A DNA stretch of 64,000 bases from assembly GCA_022826515.1 (NCBI GenBank), contig JAJDUT010000082.1, positions 55,375 through 119,374 of the forward strand, written 5' to 3'. Numbering within the stretch: the first letter of the stretch is position 1; the number at the start of each line of letters is the position of its first letter. Source of the stretch: Candidatus Latescibacterota bacterium. Its GTDB lineage: Bacteria > Latescibacterota > UBA2968 > UBA8231. Below, one piece after another: positions 28,809-38,200 of this stretch. Under the pieces are notes generated by a model, which saw only the letters and a list, made by a program, of their open reading frames with translations, ran no database searches and was not told the DNA's origin. The position numbers and the translations under genes are program-made.

Positions 28809-30485
28809 ATGCATTTCTTTTTTCTCCTACTCACTTCCTCGCGGCTCTTAGCTGCCGAAGGACGGGAGGTAGAGAGGCGAGTCCAGTTCGTAGATGTAGC
28901 GGAGGAAGTCGGAGTGGTGGCGCAGAACGTCTCCGGGGATAGCGAGCAGACGTACTTAGTCGACAGCATGATGGGAGGCTCGGCTTTTTTCGATTACGAC
29001 CAAGACGGCGATTTGGATTTGTACATCTTGAACGGGTCGAAGGTGGTTGGCTTTCCAGACCAAGAGCACCCGCGCAATACCTTTTATAGAAACGAGCGTG
29101 GTAAATTCGTCGATGCTACCAATGAAGCAAATTTGGGCGACATAGGCTGGGGTATGGGATGCGCCGTCGGCGATTACAACAACGATGGCGACTTGGACAT
29201 TTATATAACCAACTACGGCAGGAATGTCCTGTACGCTAATCAAGGCGACGGGACTTTTGTCGATGTGACCGAGTATGCTCAAGTAGGCGACGAGCGATTC
29301 GGCACAGGATGCGCCTTCCTCGATTACGATGGCGACGGCTATCTAGATCTGTACGTAGCCAACTACGTCGATTTCAAGCACTTTCTGCAGACCACTCCCA
29401 ATAGATCCTATATATGGAAAGGTTTAAGGGTCCACTTCGGACCGCGCGGAATGAAGGGGGGTGGGGATATCCTGTATCGCAACCAAGGCGACGGGACTTT
29501 TGCCGATGTGACCGTGGAGGCGCGAGTGGTGGACCAAGATAAGCTCTACGGTATGGGCGTGATCGGCGGCGATTACGACCGGGACGGCGATGTGGACATC
29601 TATGTGGCCAACGACACCGGGGCCAATTTCCTTTATCAGAATCAAGGCGACGGGACCTTTGTCGATATCGGCTGGATGATCGGTGCTGCTTATGGCGAAA
29701 GCGGCGAGGCCCAAGGCTGTATGGGTATTGCCTATGGGGATTACGACAATGACCTGTACCAAGACATATTAGTCACCAACTTCTGGGAGCAGACCAATAC
29801 GCTTTACCACAACGACCGCGGCACATTCTTTTCCGATCTCAGCTTTGACGCTGGCGTGGGCAAGGAGAGTTTCCAGTTTTTGGCTTGGGGCACCGAGTTT
29901 TTCGACTATGACAACGACGGCGATAAAGACCTTTTCGTGGCCAATGGCCACCTCTTTCCCCAATTGGACCGGGCCAACCTAGGCACTAGCTATGCCCAGA
30001 CCAATCAACTCTTTGAAAATTTGGGCGATGGCACCTTCACCGAGGTATCGCAGGTATCGGGGGAGGGCTTGGAGATTAAAAAGGTGAGCAGAGGAGCTGC
30101 TTTCGGGGATTACGACGATGATGGGGATCTAGACATATTTGTCCTGAATATCAACGATCGCCCCACTTTGTTGCGCAACGACGGAGGCAATGAGAATAAC
30201 TGGTTAATGGTCAAAACTATAGGAACTGAAAGCAACAGAGACGGCATAGGAGCTAGGATTGAGGTTCACAGTGGGGAGCTCACGCAAAGCGCCGAAATCC
30301 GAAGTGGTGCTAGCTATCTTTCGCACAATGACTTGAGGGCCCATTTCGGCTTGGGGCAGAGAGAGACCATTGACTTGTTGGTAGTACGCTGGCCAAGTGG
30401 CCTAGAAGAACGGTTTGAAAATCTCTCTGCCAATAGACTCGTGGTGCTTCGAGAAAGCAGGGGCATTGTCCACATAGATCAATAG
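28809..30485 (+). CDS. FG-GAP/ASPIC (CRTAC1-like) secreted protein
   Basis: The 558-residue protein has a short signal peptide (MHFFFLLLTSSRLLAAEG), then about eight FG-GAP units with calcium loops, e.g. DYDQDGDLDLYILNG, DYNNDGDLDIYITNYG, DYDGDGYLDLYVANY and DYDRDGDVDIYVAND. It ends in an ASPIC/UnbV domain (NRDGIGARIEVH, LRAHFGLGQRETIDLLVVRWPSG at its core). Unlike the first copy it lacks a TPR region. It closes the 24.9-30.5 kb block; an AT-rich intergenic region follows. Function by analogy: a secreted binding or adhesion protein. Confidence 0.88.
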   Translation: MHFFFLLLTSSRLLAAEGREVERRVQFVDVAEEVGVVAQNVSGDSEQTYLVDSMMGGSAFFDYDQDGDLDLYILNGSKVVGFPDQEHPRNTFYRNERGKFVDATNEANLGDIGWGMGCAVGDYNNDGDLDIYITNYGRNVLYANQGDGTFVDVTEYAQVGDERFGTGCAFLDYDGDGYLDLYVANYVDFKHFLQTTPNRSYIWKGLRVHFGPRGMKGGGDILYRNQGDGTFADVTVEARVVDQDKLYGMGVIGGDYDRDGDVDIYVANDTGANFLYQNQGDGTFVDIGWMIGAAYGESGEAQGCMGIAYGDYDNDLYQDILVTNFWEQTNTLYHNDRGTFFSDLSFDAGVGKESFQFLAWGTEFFDYDNDGDKDLFVANGHLFPQLDRANLGTSYAQTNQLFENLGDGTFTEVSQVSGEGLEIKKVSRGAAFGDYDDDGDLDIFVLNINDRPTLLRNDGGNENNWLMVKTIGTESNRDGIGARIEVHSGELTQSAEIRSGASYLSHNDLRAHFGLGQRETIDLLVVRWPSGLEERFENLSANRLVVLRESRGIVHIDQ

Positions 30486-30610
30486 TTCGTACACTTTTTG
30501 CGACTTCGGCCCAATTTATAGAAATTTTTCATATATAAATATCTATAAATAAACAACTTATATATTTATAATTGCGAATTTCATAAAAACAATGCTTTAC
30601 AAGAATCAGC

Positions 30611-30639
30611 TTGATTTCCCAGTCTTATTTCTTTATTAA
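30611..30639 (+). promoter_or_regulatory. Candidate promoter in AT-rich spacer before the secreted-protein cluster
   Basis: TTGATT at 30611-30616 is separated by 17 bases from TATTAA at 30634-30639. The surrounding spacer (30486-30770) is the most AT-rich stretch of the window and contains inverted AT blocks near 30530-30575. A strong AAAGGAGGAG Shine-Dalgarno-like run occurs at 30686-30695, and TTG 30708, 12 bases after it, is an alternative start for the next gene. Confidence 0.45.
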
Positions 30640-30770
30640 TACGTTATCTTGTAGCTTCGCTTACCTTGCTACCGAAAAATATTTGAAAGGAGGAGACAAA
30701 GACCCCTTTGAGCAATGAGCAACCAACTGCTAAAAAAGCAGTTTTCTCACACAAGAAAGGACTTTGGGTG

Positions 30771-31697
30771 ATGAGCAGAGCAACGAGTTGTAGTTTCTTG
30801 GCATTGAGTTTTGTCCTTTTCACCGTCGTGGCCAGTTCGGCTCACCTGCGGACAGACAGAAACTGGGCCGCGGTTCAAGTTCCTATTGGCGTCGATGGCA
30901 TACGAGATGTCCAGATGGACGGAGATATAAGTGAATGGGACAACGTACCCTCGGTCTTCTGGGTGACCCATGAAGATCTGATCGAGACTGTCACCGGCAC
31001 CCAAGGGGATCCCGACCCTTCCAATCTAGCCGAGCGCATCATTTTTGGTTGGAGTCCAGTGACCAACATCCTGTATTTCATGGAGGAACGGTTCGACGAC
31101 TTCTTTTACGGAACCATCGAGAACAATTTCGATACGGTTGAGGTGACCTTGGACTTCGACCACAGCGGCGACGCCATCTTCCAGAATGTACAATCGGCGG
31201 ATTTGGACCCGGAAAGGTGGGAAGGGGCCCTGTCCCAGAATTACCGCTACACGCTACACCAAGAAAATCACATGTGGCTCTGGGGCGGAGCTCCGTGGGC
31301 TGGAGTCGAGCCTTATTCCGGTGCCAAGTGGAGTTTTGAAGGCGATATCAACGGCGGGGCCGGAACCCTATTTATGGAGATGTGGTTCACTCCCTTCGAC
31401 GATTTGCCTACTAGCTCTACGGGCATAGATGACGAAGATGTGATCGTCCACACTATGCAGGCAGGCGAAATCATGGGTATTGGTTTTGCCGTTCAGGACG
31501 ATGATAACGGTGCCGAAGGCTCGTACAACGGCTACTGGACCAATAGCGGCGACACGGAAATCTATTTCAAAGCCACCGCTATGGTTGACTACGTCCTGCT
31601 CCCCTTTGATGAGAGCATCTGGGTAGCGGGTGAAGACGTAGGTACCGCCGTCGAATCGGATAGCTGGGGGGACATCAAGGCGAGTTTCTCCCGCTAA
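30771..31697 (+). CDS. Secreted CBM9-like (DOMON-type) sugar-binding protein
   Basis: The 308-residue protein from ATG 30771 has a signal peptide (SFLALSFVLFTVVASSAHL). The mature N-terminus GDISEWDNVP is the usual first strand of CBM9-like domains, followed by a beta-rich region (TNILYFMEERFDDFF, VEVTLDFDHSGDAIF) and a C-terminal strand with EIYFKATAMVDYV. A TTG start at 30708, nearer to a strong GGAGGAG, would give a 329-residue form with an N-terminal extension before the signal. The gene ends just before a strong intrinsic terminator, so it is likely expressed at a higher level than the operon downstream. Ligand unknown. Confidence 0.72.
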   Translation: MSRATSCSFLALSFVLFTVVASSAHLRTDRNWAAVQVPIGVDGIRDVQMDGDISEWDNVPSVFWVTHEDLIETVTGTQGDPDPSNLAERIIFGWSPVTNILYFMEERFDDFFYGTIENNFDTVEVTLDFDHSGDAIFQNVQSADLDPERWEGALSQNYRYTLHQENHMWLWGGAPWAGVEPYSGAKWSFEGDINGGAGTLFMEMWFTPFDDLPTSSTGIDDEDVIVHTMQAGEIMGIGFAVQDDDNGAEGSYNGYWTNSGDTEIYFKATAMVDYVLLPFDESIWVAGEDVGTAVESDSWGDIKASFSR

Positions 31698-31727
31698 GGA
31701 GAACAAGTAAGAGAAAATGAGCAGTTT

Positions 31728-31759
31728 GGGGGGCGAGGTCATCTTCGCCCCCTTTTTTA
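31728..31759 (+). terminator. Strong intrinsic terminator after the CBM9-like gene
   Basis: GGGGGCGA at 31729-31736 pairs perfectly with TCGCCCCC at 31745-31752 around an eight-base loop, followed by six T residues. It lies 31 bases after the CBM9-like stop and 24 bases before the next start. With no clear promoter between, it probably reduces read-through into the operon at 31.8-42.6 kb. Confidence 0.88.
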
Positions 31760-31782
31760 TTAATTTTGCCAAAGGATTGGGC

Positions 31783-33732
31783 ATGCTCTCACCTAAGTCA
31801 ATAGGGGTACTTTTACTCGCGTTACTAGGTGTCGGCCTCTGCCCCCAAAATGTCTCCGGCGTGGTTATTTACAGAATTGGTACGCCTTTTTCAACAACAG
31901 AAAAAGACAGTCTTGCAGGTCTCGGCATCGACTTCAGGGAAATCGACTGGTCGGCTTCCCACCTGCAAGAAGCCCTTGAATTGGACTCGTTGCAGGTGGG
32001 TTCACTGCAACCCAACTACTTTGATGAGGACGAGGACATCGCCGCGACCCTCTTGAGCAGGGGTGGCTGGGTACGGGTGCGGCTTTTCGCCAATCAAAAT
32101 AAACTAATTGGAGAGGTCTTGGTCGATGGCGACCCGACTACGGGCCTCACGTGGCCAGCCGTAGCTCCTGAGAGCTTTCAGGTGGGCACTTCGCGGACCC
32201 TCAGTGAACAATTGACTTTTGATTTAGGCGGGCGATTTCTCATCCGGGAAGTGAGATTTCGTCCCCTAGCGGAAAAGCCAGAGCATTTTGTGGAGCGGCT
32301 CTCCATTGGCTCTCTTGATGAGAGGCTGGTCAATATTGGCAACAGAATGTCCTACTTCCCGACCGTAGCCGAAGTAAAAGAAAATACCGAACCTGAAGTC
32401 AGCGTGATTTTAGACCCGCCGCTATCGACTCAAACGGTCCAATTACTGATTTTTCGCGACACCCCCAAGGAAATAGGGCTCGCCGATTTTGAACTCTACG
32501 GCGGCGGTTTTTTGGCCCGAGCCTCGTATGAGTCCGAAGTAGTCGATCTAGGCGGCTTGGCCAGTTGGGGTGAGATTCGCTGGTCGGGCCGGCAAGATGC
32601 GGACGCCCGGGTCAATATCCGCACCCGGACGGGCGCAGACCCACATCCCGACATTTTTTGGCAACTGCGACCCGAGCAGCGGGACAGCGTGCAATTTCGC
32701 GATGGCGGCGGCGACTTGACCCTGAGCGAATACAAGCGCCGCTACAGCAAGCTGCTCGATGTTCTCAAGCCGGTAAAACCCCAGGATAGAGTGAGCCCCG
32801 ATACGGAAAACTGGAGTTTCTGGTCCAGTCCCTATCTGTTTGAAAATTCGGGGACCAGCATTGTTTCCCCTAGTCCGCGCCAATTTTTACAACTCAAAGT
32901 GGATTTCTTTTCTACTATCGAGGATGGGGGCAAGGTCGATTATGTCGAGTTTAGAGCCTCAGTGCCGCCGGCTGTGCACGGCTTAGTGGGAGAAATTTTC
33001 CCGGTGGATACCCAAGTGGGGCAAGCGACGCATTTCACCTATTTCATCCGGCCGACCATCCGGGCCAGCGACACAGGCTTTGACGGCGTAGAGATTTCCA
33101 CGCCGTCAGGGGTGGTTTCAGTCGATTCGCTGCGCATAGATGGCATCAACTACGACGACTTTACTTGGTCGAGAACCACAGATGGCTTGGGTTTTGAGCT
33201 CAACTTTCCGCGCAAGCTGGAGCCGACCGACAGCGGGGCCCTGATCGAGGTGGTGTTCAACGCGCCGGTATTGCGGGAAGTGGGCACGCTGTTTACTGGT
33301 AAAGTGTTCAATAGCGCCGAGCCGAACGAGGTGCGCCAGCGCATCAACCCAGGCAACGCCGCCGATGAGATAGAGAGCGACGGGATCGCAGTAAAAACAT
33401 CGCTGAGCAGTTCACTGATATTTGCGCCGCAGATTGGGCCCAATCCTTTTACGCCCAACGGCGATGCCATTAACGATGTGGTGCATATTTCCTACAAGCT
33501 CTTGCGGGTAACGTCTCAGGTTCCGGTCTCCGTAGAAATCTTCGACCTGTCCGGTCGACTAGTTAAGCAAATATACGCCGGAGACATTCCCATCGGAGAG
33601 TACTCCCACTCTTGGGATGGGACAGACCACTCCAACCGGCTGGTCTCCCCAGGACTATACTTGTATCGAATAGCGGTAGACATCCAATCGGAAGAGGGCA
33701 TCAAGAGCGGCGTTATCGCCGTGGCCTATTGA
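31783..33732 (+). CDS. Secreted protein with TPNGDxxND/FlgD-like C-terminal tail, paralog 1
   Basis: This 649-residue protein starts at ATG 31783 with AAAGGA upstream and a signal peptide (IGVLLLALLGVGLCPQNVSG). The mid-region is beta-rich with a discoidin-like part (FDLGGRFLIREVRFRPL). It shares with the next two genes a W-rich motif (NWSFWSSPY, then SPSPRQFLQLKVDF), a block VGEIFPVDTQVGQATHFTYF and the tail at about 551-649: FTPNGDAIND, VEIFDLSGRLVKQIY, WDGTDHSNRLVSPGLYLYRI, ending VAY. The tail matches FlgD-Ig-like or type IX sorting-like domains. I infer a surface-exported structural protein; neither function nor export route is shown. Confidence 0.78.
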   Translation: MLSPKSIGVLLLALLGVGLCPQNVSGVVIYRIGTPFSTTEKDSLAGLGIDFREIDWSASHLQEALELDSLQVGSLQPNYFDEDEDIAATLLSRGGWVRVRLFANQNKLIGEVLVDGDPTTGLTWPAVAPESFQVGTSRTLSEQLTFDLGGRFLIREVRFRPLAEKPEHFVERLSIGSLDERLVNIGNRMSYFPTVAEVKENTEPEVSVILDPPLSTQTVQLLIFRDTPKEIGLADFELYGGGFLARASYESEVVDLGGLASWGEIRWSGRQDADARVNIRTRTGADPHPDIFWQLRPEQRDSVQFRDGGGDLTLSEYKRRYSKLLDVLKPVKPQDRVSPDTENWSFWSSPYLFENSGTSIVSPSPRQFLQLKVDFFSTIEDGGKVDYVEFRASVPPAVHGLVGEIFPVDTQVGQATHFTYFIRPTIRASDTGFDGVEISTPSGVVSVDSLRIDGINYDDFTWSRTTDGLGFELNFPRKLEPTDSGALIEVVFNAPVLREVGTLFTGKVFNSAEPNEVRQRINPGNAADEIESDGIAVKTSLSSSLIFAPQIGPNPFTPNGDAINDVVHISYKLLRVTSQVPVSVEIFDLSGRLVKQIYAGDIPIGEYSHSWDGTDHSNRLVSPGLYLYRIAVDIQSEEGIKSGVIAVAY

Positions 33733-33748
33733 TTCTTAATCGTCCCCT

Positions 33749-36412
33749 ATGAGTGAATACGTGAGATACCAACGCATGAGAGCATTCAAGCTGGTAAGCA
33801 TGAGCTTGGTCTGCCTCCTAGGTAGTCTGCTCCTAGGTGACGCAGCTTGGGGGCAAGAGGGCTTTTCTATCCAAGACGGCGCGGCTGTCATCGAGTCTAG
33901 GGATCACTGGGCCAGTTGGCAGTCGGTAGCAAAGACCATCCAAATCACCGAGGAGGGCGTAAAACCAGCCTTTATACGCAAAAGTACCAAGATCGAAGTA
34001 GATGGCGTTGAACAGGTAGTCCCCGGCATTAACGCGGTTTTGAATGCCTCCGAGTTCGGCGGCGGGATATGGGAGGCCGGCTCCAATCGCTCGAGCGCAG
34101 AAAACCTCATGGACGGCAGGATGGACACCTACTGGGAGCCGGATACTTCCACCCCGCTTAGGGATTGGTGGGTGCAAATCGATTTAGGGCGGGCCGTATC
34201 AGCCAATAAGATCGTCCTCAAGTTTGTCGGCGAGGATTTGGGAGACCCCTTTCTCCAATTCAAGGTCCTCACCTCTCAGGGGGAGACGATCATCGGGCCG
34301 CTGGTGTACAGGAAACGCTTCTCAACAAACAAGCCCATCAAGAATGAACGGGTCTTTGAAGTCGATTTGACCAACCAGTTGCCCACCAAATGGCCACAGG
34401 TGCGCGGGGACTTTACCGGCGATGTAATCAGATTCGTCTCTGTCGGCGTCACGGACAGCGACTTTGGCAAGGCAAGACAAGTTTCCCAGTCCGCTTACGA
34501 GGGCCTCGACCCCGACCAACAAGGCGACATAGAATACTTCCGCCGAGAAACCTCGGGAAGGCTGAGATTGTTGGAGGGACGCGAGGATTGGGAGGCCCTG
34601 GCCGACAGGGACAGTCAAGGCCCTGTCGTCTACTATCGCCGCGAGTTGCCTCGATTGGCGGAAGTGGAAGTCTGGTCGATCGGCGACAATATCGGGGTTG
34701 GCGTCCTAGAGCGGGGTGGTAAGGTGACGAGTTGGGAAAACAACGGTGCTGAGGGTGTGGTGGTTGACGGGGTAATATATAGTGTAGAAAAGGCGTTGTA
34801 CTGGCCCGCTCAAGGAGGGTACAATCCCGATAGGCTGCTGCCTTCGGAGCCACCGGATGTCGAGCGTGCCTTAGTGGTGGATCTGGGAGGAGCCTTCTTC
34901 TTGGACAATGTCCGCGTACTCCAAGCCAGCAGTAGTCCTCCTGGGCCTTTTCGCGCTTACCGCATCGAAGTCTCGGATGGTTCCACCAATGCCGGCGGAA
35001 GTCTGGCTTGGAAAACAGTAGGTTCGATCGACCATATCAACGGAAATGAATCGTACCACGATTTTAAGTTCCCGCTCACCAAAGTCGAGCATTTTTCTTT
35101 TACCTATAAGCTCCATGTAAGGGCTGGACGCCACGGCTTGTCAGAGATTCAATTTTTCGGCGAAGGGTACATGCCCGAGGCCCGGATCGAATCGGTCTTT
35201 GACGGGCCTGCGGCGTTCATAGAATTGGGGGCCGCTCCCCAAAATTTAGCGTCTATAGAATGGGATGCGGATACACCGCCGGGTACGGACATTATTCTCC
35301 AGACCCGAACTGGCAACACCGTCAAAACTTCTACGCTCTATTATAAAAAGAATGGTGAATTGTTTCCCGGCACCGAAGAAGAAGCGGCGGCAGCGCACGC
35401 TACGGACAAGAAGTTCTTTGGCGATGCCTCTGTTGGACCCGTCGTTACCCAGACCAACCCGGGCAGCGATTGGAGTGGTTGGAGTCAACGCTATTTCAAT
35501 TCGGGAGACAAAATCACCTCGCCCAGTCCGCGTAAATTCGTCGCCATCCGAGCGACCTTTCTCACGGACAACCCCCTCGTGGCCGCTACGCTGCGCTGGG
35601 TGAAACTCAACTTTGTAGCGCCAGTCGCCAAAACAATTATTGGCGAAGTGCTGCCCCCTCAACTCGAGACGATTGGCACAGAGCAACTGTTTTCCTATTT
35701 CGTCCGCACGACCTTCGAGGCGGCCAACGAGGGTTTTGACGAGATTCTCATTGAAGCTCCCCCTAGCGTCAAAATGAAATTCAAGCAAGCCCATCTGAGC
35801 CTCACAGGGCAGCCAACTCAAACCTATACCGCTCAAAGCGAAGGCTTTGAGGTTGTGTCTGATGATTCCGATTCGCTTTGGGTTCGTCTGCCTACCCCCA
35901 TCAAGGGCGAGGCCGCGTTGGTCGAGCTTCAGTTCGAGGCGACCATATTCGATTTTACCACCTTCTTCAATGGCTCTATCGGCCATTCGGCCATTTCCAA
36001 TTCGTGGCAAAGAGTGGACCCAGGCGATGCAAACGAGACCCGGGATAGCGAAAAAACCGTGATCCTAGCCCTTGAAAGAGGAGCAGTGCTGGGGGATATC
36101 GAAGTTAAAAATAAAATTTTCACCCCTAACGGCGACGGCATCAACGATGATATGGCTGTGAGTTTTTCACTCATGCGGGTGAAGGCTTCAACGCCGTTAC
36201 AGGTGCAAATATACGATCTAGGTGGGCGTCTCGTTCACCAACTACGCGAAGAGTACATAACTACGGGACGGCATTCCGTGGTTTGGACCGGAGTCGATGC
36301 CTCCGGAGCTTTGGTGGCCCCTGGCATATATGTGCTGAAGATCGACACTAAGGTCGATTCAAAATCGAGTAGAAATACCTCGGACTACCGCTTAGTACAC
36401 GTCTCCTATTGA
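33749..36412 (+). CDS. Secreted protein with TPNGDxxND/FlgD-like C-terminal tail, paralog 2
   Basis: The 887-residue protein is the largest of three tandem paralogs. A signal peptide is present (LVSMSLVCLLGSLLLGDAAWG); ATG 33749 and ATG 33776 are both possible starts, neither with a clear Shine-Dalgarno. Two discoidin-like regions are visible (RMDTYWEPDTSTPLRDWWV with VQIDLGRAVSANKIVLKFVG, and VDLGGAFFLDNVRVLQASS). The shared motifs are DWSGWSQRYF, SPSPRKFVAIRATF, IGEVLPPQLETIG and the tail at about 788-887: FTPNGDGIND, VQIYDLGGRLVHQL, APGIYVLKI, ending VSY. It lies 16 bases after paralog 1. Discoidin domains suggest carbohydrate binding. Confidence 0.78.
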   Translation: MSEYVRYQRMRAFKLVSMSLVCLLGSLLLGDAAWGQEGFSIQDGAAVIESRDHWASWQSVAKTIQITEEGVKPAFIRKSTKIEVDGVEQVVPGINAVLNASEFGGGIWEAGSNRSSAENLMDGRMDTYWEPDTSTPLRDWWVQIDLGRAVSANKIVLKFVGEDLGDPFLQFKVLTSQGETIIGPLVYRKRFSTNKPIKNERVFEVDLTNQLPTKWPQVRGDFTGDVIRFVSVGVTDSDFGKARQVSQSAYEGLDPDQQGDIEYFRRETSGRLRLLEGREDWEALADRDSQGPVVYYRRELPRLAEVEVWSIGDNIGVGVLERGGKVTSWENNGAEGVVVDGVIYSVEKALYWPAQGGYNPDRLLPSEPPDVERALVVDLGGAFFLDNVRVLQASSSPPGPFRAYRIEVSDGSTNAGGSLAWKTVGSIDHINGNESYHDFKFPLTKVEHFSFTYKLHVRAGRHGLSEIQFFGEGYMPEARIESVFDGPAAFIELGAAPQNLASIEWDADTPPGTDIILQTRTGNTVKTSTLYYKKNGELFPGTEEEAAAAHATDKKFFGDASVGPVVTQTNPGSDWSGWSQRYFNSGDKITSPSPRKFVAIRATFLTDNPLVAATLRWVKLNFVAPVAKTIIGEVLPPQLETIGTEQLFSYFVRTTFEAANEGFDEILIEAPPSVKMKFKQAHLSLTGQPTQTYTAQSEGFEVVSDDSDSLWVRLPTPIKGEAALVELQFEATIFDFTTFFNGSIGHSAISNSWQRVDPGDANETRDSEKTVILALERGAVLGDIEVKNKIFTPNGDGINDDMAVSFSLMRVKASTPLQVQIYDLGGRLVHQLREEYITTGRHSVVWTGVDASGALVAPGIYVLKIDTKVDSKSSRNTSDYRLVHVSY

Positions 36413-36437
36413 TCTTCCGCGATCCGAGAGGAACAGA

Positions 36438-38162
36438 TTGGACAAACCACCGTTGGTCAAGACCGCGCTATTAGCGTTTTCTTGTCTATTGCCGGGACTT
36501 GCGCCGACCCAAAGCCATGGGGAGACGATCGTTATTGGCGGCGGGCCAGGCACCCTAGCGTGGGAGGACCATTATTCCGCGACATCGGTTATCGACTTTG
36601 ACACCAGTCCCGGCCAGATTCAGCCTGCCCAGACAGGTCCCGAAGACAATATCGTCCTGAAAATATTTGAAAGAGGAGGGACCGTAACGTCGCCTAATGC
36701 GAGAATAATACTCGAAATATCCTCGAGTCTTTTGAATGAACAATTGGCGCATATGGTCAGTGGCGATACGACCAAGGCTTTTGAAGTGAAGGGCGGTTCC
36801 CCTACCGGCGTTATATTCAGGCTAGATTTGGGCGAGCGCTTCGGGGTCAATCGGATCAAGTTTTTCCCGCGCAAGGGATTTGAAGAATTTTTCCTTAAAG
36901 GCTATGAATTGCTGCTAAACGACGGCAGCGAGGAGCAGAAAACCCTAGCCGGGACGCCGGATTTCAAGGTTTTTAAAACCGAGGAACGCAACCTCAAGCC
37001 GACCGTTGACCTAGCCGTCCCCCTGCAGTTTGTTCGTTTCATAGAGGTGAAGCAACTGGTGCGAGGGGAGTGGGAAATTGACGAGTTTCAAGTCTTTGGT
37101 GCGGGTTTTGCCTCCACGTCATCGTACACCTCAATAGTATTTGATCGAGAGCAGCCCACGGTCTTTGGCGACATAACATGGGCCAGGGGGAGCATCGGCG
37201 AACCAACAAAAACGGATGCCATCCTAGTGACCCGGAGCGGCAACACGCCGGATCCCAGCGATTCGCTATCTTGGAGCGCTTGGTCCTCCCCCTATCCGGC
37301 CGGAGTCCGCACGGCGATTGAATCACCAGCCCCGCGTCGTTTTTTTCAGTTCCATTTACTCCTTAAGACCAGCGATATCCTAGCCGCGGCTACAGTTGAT
37401 TCCCTCTCCTTTGAGATGTCTCCTGCCCTAGCTGACTCGCTGGTGGGCGAGATCTGGCCTCAACGTGCTCTGATCGGGCAGAACACCCCCTTTACCTATG
37501 CCGTGAGAGCTGTCAACAGCCGCGGCTTTGACCGTCTCGAACTAAAAACTATGGCACCGGTAGATGTAGTGCGCTCCGTGCAAATAGACGGAACCGATGT
37601 CGAATGGGAAAAGACGGATACAGAAGACGGAGTCCAAATTAGCTTCCCCCTGATTGTGGGAAACCGCACCTTGCGAGTGGTCTTTGAGAATGTGGCTTTG
37701 CAGTACAATACCTTTTTTGCCGGCAGAGTCTCCGATAGCCAAGAACCGGACAATCTGCCCCAAGTAGTCACCGAAGGAGACGCAGTTTCTGATTTTGAGG
37801 CACAGGGAGACGATCTTTCGGTCGAGATCTCAGTGGGCAAAGACCTCATTCATTCCATGGAAGTAGCTCCTCTTCCTTTCACGCCCAACGGCGATGGCCT
37901 AAATGATGAAGTCCTGGTGACCTACGACATCGTCAACCTGACAGGTGGTGCTTTGGTCTCGGTGGCGATCTACGATCTTTCTGGAAGACGTATAAAGGCG
38001 ATCTATTCAGGGTTGGATCCCAGTAGGAGATACCAAAAGGCTTGGGATGGAACGGACGAGAGCGGTGCCAAGGTGCTACCCGGAATCTATATGGTGCGAG
38101 TGGAAATTGATGCAGATTCAGGGTCCGAGAGTAAGACGCAAATTGTCCCAGTAGTCTATTGA
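36438..38162 (+). CDS. Secreted protein with TPNGDxxND/FlgD-like C-terminal tail, paralog 3
   Basis: The 574-residue protein probably starts at TTG 36438, with GAGAGGAAC upstream, giving MDKPPLVKTALLAFSC and a signal peptide ending near SHG. A discoidin-like region (IFRLDLGERFGVNRIKFFP) is followed by the shared motifs SWSAWSSPYP, SPAPRRFFQFHLLL, VGEIWPQRALIGQNTPFTYA and the tail at about 477-574: FTPNGDGLND, VAIYDLSGRRIKAIY, WDGTDESGAKVLPGIYMVRV, ending VVY. It lies 25 bases after paralog 2. The conserved order of blocks shows descent from one ancestor by tandem duplication with strong divergence. Confidence 0.78.
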   Translation: MDKPPLVKTALLAFSCLLPGLAPTQSHGETIVIGGGPGTLAWEDHYSATSVIDFDTSPGQIQPAQTGPEDNIVLKIFERGGTVTSPNARIILEISSSLLNEQLAHMVSGDTTKAFEVKGGSPTGVIFRLDLGERFGVNRIKFFPRKGFEEFFLKGYELLLNDGSEEQKTLAGTPDFKVFKTEERNLKPTVDLAVPLQFVRFIEVKQLVRGEWEIDEFQVFGAGFASTSSYTSIVFDREQPTVFGDITWARGSIGEPTKTDAILVTRSGNTPDPSDSLSWSAWSSPYPAGVRTAIESPAPRRFFQFHLLLKTSDILAAATVDSLSFEMSPALADSLVGEIWPQRALIGQNTPFTYAVRAVNSRGFDRLELKTMAPVDVVRSVQIDGTDVEWEKTDTEDGVQISFPLIVGNRTLRVVFENVALQYNTFFAGRVSDSQEPDNLPQVVTEGDAVSDFEAQGDDLSVEISVGKDLIHSMEVAPLPFTPNGDGLNDEVLVTYDIVNLTGGALVSVAIYDLSGRRIKAIYSGLDPSRRYQKAWDGTDESGAKVLPGIYMVRVEIDADSGSESKTQIVPVVY

Positions 38163-38200
38163 TTATTCCCATTTTATCTGAAAGCTAGGGTGTAACTCTC

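Noticed and set aside
30486..30600. AT-rich inverted blocks as a replication origin or attachment site
   Set aside because: No DnaA-box cluster, integrase or flanking tRNA is visible; promoter-related AT-richness explains it better.
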